Source of the DNA: JBHIBR01 sp046759145 [NCBI: Nitrospinota bacterium]
Lineage (GTDB): Bacteria > UBA8248
Length of the DNA stretch: 6,770 nucleotides
Reading direction: 5' to 3'
NCBI GenBank assembly: GCA_046759145.1
Contig: JBHIBR010000101.1
Location: 1-6,770, forward strand
In this document: positions 4,791 to 6,770 of the stretch, piece after piece
Position numbering within the stretch: position 1 is the stretch's first letter
Layout: the number at the start of each line of letters is the position of its first letter
Notes under the pieces: generated by a model
Seen by the model: the letters and a program-made list of their open reading frames with translations, nothing else
Databases searched by the model: none
What the model was told of the DNA's origin: nothing
Made by a program: the position numbers and the translations under genes

Positions 4791-6347
4791 CACATTAAGA
4801 AGTGGCTCCGGGTAGCCGGTGAGGGGGATACCAAAGATGCTAAGGTCGTCGTCCGGCCATGGCGGGTCACAGATAATCGGTAAGCTAATGTCCGTTCCTT
4901 TGTCCGGATTTCCCGTTCCATCCCAGCACGCCCCACCCGTCGTCAGCGCGACGCGGACCTGCTCGGGAGTATCCCCCGGATTGGCCTGAAGGTACAGAGC
5001 CGCCGCCCCGGCCGTATGGGGTGCGGCCATGCTGGTCCCGGTCAGGGTATCGTAATTCTTACTTTTTCCGTAGTCGGTGGTTAATGTGACGTCGTAGGTC
5101 GGCATCGTGGACAGGGTCACCACGCCGGAGGCCATCATGTTCACCACGAGGGAGTCGGAGTCTGGGGGATATGCGGTTTCGCATAGACCATCCCCATCGA
5201 AGTCCCAGCAGTAGGCGCTGTAGTTGCTGAAGGTCCAAGCCCAGGTGTCATCGTCCTCGTCGACAACACCGTCCCCATTCCAGTCCAACCCTGGGCCTCC
5301 ACCCCCGGGAGATCCGTTCGAATCCGCGAAGGCCGAGACGGTGAGGCTATGCGCGCAGTTTGCCGGGGTGGAGTAGATCGCGTCCATACCGGAGTTTCCG
5401 GCTGCGGCGACGACCGTCACCCCGGCAGCCACGGCATTGGCCACTGCATTGCACATGGGGCCAGAGCCGAGGGAAAAATCGAATGCCCCCAGGCTCAGAT
5501 TGGCGACCTGCATCCCGTTCTTCCATGCCCAGTCAAGGCCCTTGATGACGGTGGAGAGAGAGCCAGATCCATCCTTGTCGAGCACTTTCACGGCATAGAG
5601 ATGGGCATCCCGTGCGACGCCGACCACGCCGAAGGGGTTATTTACAGCCGCGATGGTGCCGGCCACATGGGTGCCGTGGCCATGGCCATCCTTGGGAGGC
5701 TTATTCCCTTTGTCCACGAAATTCTTCCCGCCTTTGTAATTGGCCACCAAGTCGGGATGGCAGGGGTCAATGCCCGTGTCGATGACGGCCACCTTGACTC
5801 CCGCTCCTGTTGCCGTGGCGGAATCAGCACCAATTCGGCGGACGCCTGGTGGGGCTTCTTCTGGGTTGGAAGCTGGGTTAAAATCAGGGTCGCCCGAGAG
5901 GTCCGGACACCCGCCCCCACCTTCTTCTGGAGGAGGATCGGTGCTCCCGTTCTTGCACGAGGGCCAAGGCTCGCAGTACTTCCCGCCGGCCGCCTTCGGG
6001 AAGGCATGGACGACGAGGTCCGGGCTGACGGACCGGACCCGGGCATCGGCCGCCAGGCGGTTTGCCGCTCGCTGGGACATGCGGGCGGCAAAGCCGTTGA
6101 TGAGGGTGAAACGGCGGAACGCGGCCAGGCGATGCGCGTTGATGAAGGCATCCCGCCCCACACCCCGCTTCAGCTCCACGATGTACTGGCCGGGGATCAC
6201 CTCCGGCTCGCCCGGCGGTTCTGGCAAGGGCGCAGGGCCTACGAGCTCCTGGGCGCCGGCCGGGCTCGCCCCCAGGGCGAGGAGCAGGACCGCGAAGGCC
6301 AGCCCAACTAAGATCGTCTGAACAAACAGTCGAATCCTCTTGCGCAT
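4779..6347 (-). CDS. Secreted S8 (subtilisin-like) serine protease with calcium-loop-like insert
   Basis: 522-residue pre-pro-protease. ATG 6347 is chosen over in-frame ATG 6464 because GGAG (complement of 6355-6358) sits 7 nt upstream and the protein then starts MRKRIRLFVQ plus a hydrophobic core and ASPAGAQ (signal peptide, residues 1-32). Residues about 48-117 form an I9-type inhibitor propeptide (IPGQYIVELK to VVHAFP). A Gly/Pro-rich linker with C125, C131 and C147 follows. Catalytic triad: D190 (AVIDTGID), H224 (GHGHGTHVAG), S439 (GTSMAAPH); oxyanion N318 (AAGNSG). Between N318 and S439 lie D355-D366 (DWNGDGVVDEDD) and D382-E390 (DFDGDGLCE), which look like EF-hand/dockerin-type calcium loops. 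Ten cysteines lie after the propeptide, consistent with disulfides outside the cytoplasm. All catalytic residues are intact. The protein ends at NVRGL with no obvious sorting or anchoring domain. Confidence 0.93.
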   Translation of the reverse strand: MRKRIRLFVQTILVGLAFAVLLLALGASPAGAQELVGPAPLPEPPGEPEVIPGQYIVELKRGVGRDAFINAHRLAAFRRFTLINGFAARMSQRAANRLAADARVRSVSPDLVVHAFPKAAGGKYCEPWPSCKNGSTDPPPEEGGGGCPDLSGDPDFNPASNPEEAPPGVRRIGADSATATGAGVKVAVIDTGIDPCHPDLVANYKGGKNFVDKGNKPPKDGHGHGTHVAGTIAAVNNPFGVVGVARDAHLYAVKVLDKDGSGSLSTVIKGLDWAWKNGMQVANLSLGAFDFSLGSGPMCNAVANAVAAGVTVVAAAGNSGMDAIYSTPANCAHSLTVSAFADSNGSPGGGGPGLDWNGDGVVDEDDDTWAWTFSNYSAYCWDFDGDGLCETAYPPDSDSLVVNMMASGVVTLSTMPTYDVTLTTDYGKSKNYDTLTGTSMAAPHTAGAAALYLQANPGDTPEQVRVALTTGGACWDGTGNPDKGTDISLPIICDPPWPDDDLSIFGIPLTGYPEPLLNVRGL

Positions 6348-6698
6348 CGCCTCACTCCACTTCGCTGGCTCCGGCCGCCTCCGCCTGGCCCCCCTCCCCA
6401 AACCCCAAAAGAGCTCGGGGAACCTAGTATTCACTCTCCAGGAGCCTCCCGGACCATGGAGCACAAGACGCTAGCTTTTCGGGAGCATGATGCGTGCCAA
6501 TAGGCGATTTTTTCGCGAAGAGACAATATCTCCTCCGCCCATCGGTGCGAATTTCTTCGCCCCCTCGCCAGCCTTATCCTATGGCCTCGTCATAAAGTAT
6601 TTTCGCCCGTTTTTCGTGTGACCCAAGTGGGAAAAGGCGACGGGAGGATACTACCCGCCGCCCTTCTCTGCTTCTTCACCTTCTCCAAGGCCTCGAAA
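6348..6698 (-). other. 5' region of the protease gene
   Basis: The gap between the protease start and the repeat/terminator to its right holds no gene. On the minus strand it is AT-richer around 6480-6620, where a promoter would be expected, but I cannot point to a clean -35/-10 pair. An imperfect structure is possible: GCGAAGA (6515-6521) can pair with TCTTCGC (6554-6560), with an inner GAGA/TCTC pairing (6520-6532). Its function is unknown. Confidence 0.35.
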
Positions 6699-6711
6699 CT
6701 ATGAGCCCCCC
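6619..6711 (-). repeat. Direct repeat copy B
   Basis: This is the second copy of the terminator-containing repeat, lying to the right (transcriptionally upstream) of the protease gene, about 1.92 kb from copy A. The hairpin arms are identical between copies; the flanks differ mainly by transitions, with one single-base gap in the loop. The element probably ends a neighbouring minus-strand gene in the same way that copy A ends the protease gene. Confidence 0.7.
6632..6662 (-). terminator. Rho-independent terminator, copy B
   Basis: On the minus strand GGCGGCGGG (complement of 6654-6662) pairs with CCCGTCGCC (complement of 6636-6644) and is followed by TTTT (complement of 6632-6635). It should terminate a minus-strand transcript entering from beyond the right edge, insulating the protease gene from it. 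Confidence 0.7.
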
Positions 6712-6770
6712 GCGGCAACTACTTGCAGAATTTGTTCGCTGGAGTTATCTTGTCCCAGATTAGCCCGTCC
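6699..6770 (-). CDS. Possible 3' tail of a minus-strand gene running off the right edge
   Basis: Only the last codons could be inside the window. Two frames are open from the edge. One gives 23 residues ending VVAAGGS at TAG 6699-6701, a stop that aligns with the protease stop in repeat copy A and lies the same 36 nt from its hairpin. The other gives 16 residues ending TPANKFCK at TAG 6719-6721. The terminator at 6632-6662 argues that a gene does end here, but which frame is real, and what it encodes, cannot be decided from so little sequence. Confidence 0.3.
   Translation of the reverse strand, partial: GRANLGQDNSSEQILQVVAAGGS

Noticed and set aside
5349-6311. 320-codon plus-strand open frame antisense to the protease
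   Set aside because: It is a shadow of the S8 catalytic domain, whose triad is intact on the minus strand.
6348-6464. Longer protease start at 6464
   Set aside because: It would place 39 Arg/Pro-rich residues before a clear signal peptide; ATG 6347 has a well-spaced GGAG.

Overview
The window is GC-rich and gene-dense, and reads like a chromosomal segment of an uncultivated, deltaproteobacterium- or NC10/Tectomicrobia-like bacterium. That placement is a guess from GC content, codon use and the style of the cyclase/ATPase and subtilase genes; no marker gene fixes it. No tRNA, rRNA, CRISPR array, transposase or integrase was seen.

Left part, plus strand. A leader of about 600 nt has no convincing gene but holds a CRP/FNR-like palindrome (106-121) and a strong hairpin (213-240). 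Next comes an ArsM-like SAM-dependent methyltransferase (600-1385). Its reading frame contains one in-frame TGA at 1212-1214, exactly where ArsM-type enzymes carry a conserved functional cysteine. A hairpin meeting the usual bacterial SECIS rules follows it, and the frame stays open and family-like to a TGA at 1383. I read this as a selenoprotein with Sec205 and a full length of 261 residues; this is the main discovery in the window. After 47 nt, probably in the same transcript, comes a double zinc-ribbon / class III nucleotide cyclase / AAA-ATPase signalling protein (1433-3757). It is interrupted by an in-frame TGA at 2612-2614, best explained by two compensating small indels (or sequence errors) rather than recoding, although a SECIS-like hairpin also lies there.

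Right part, minus strand. An exported S8 subtilisin-like protease (4779-6347) has an I9 propeptide and two calcium-loop-like DxNxDG/DxDGDG segments inside the catalytic domain. Downstream of it lies an exported BsuPI-domain protein (4107-4571), a family named for an inhibitor of subtilisin-type proteases, so the two may form a protease/inhibitor pair. A rho-independent terminator follows the protease. The terminator and its flank (about 85-95 nt) recur as a direct repeat at about 6619-6711, probably ending another minus-strand gene whose tail only just enters the window.

No selenocysteine machinery (selA/B/C/D) lies in the window, so the Sec claim rests on the UGA position, the hairpin and the C-terminal extension. 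It needs genome-level confirmation.
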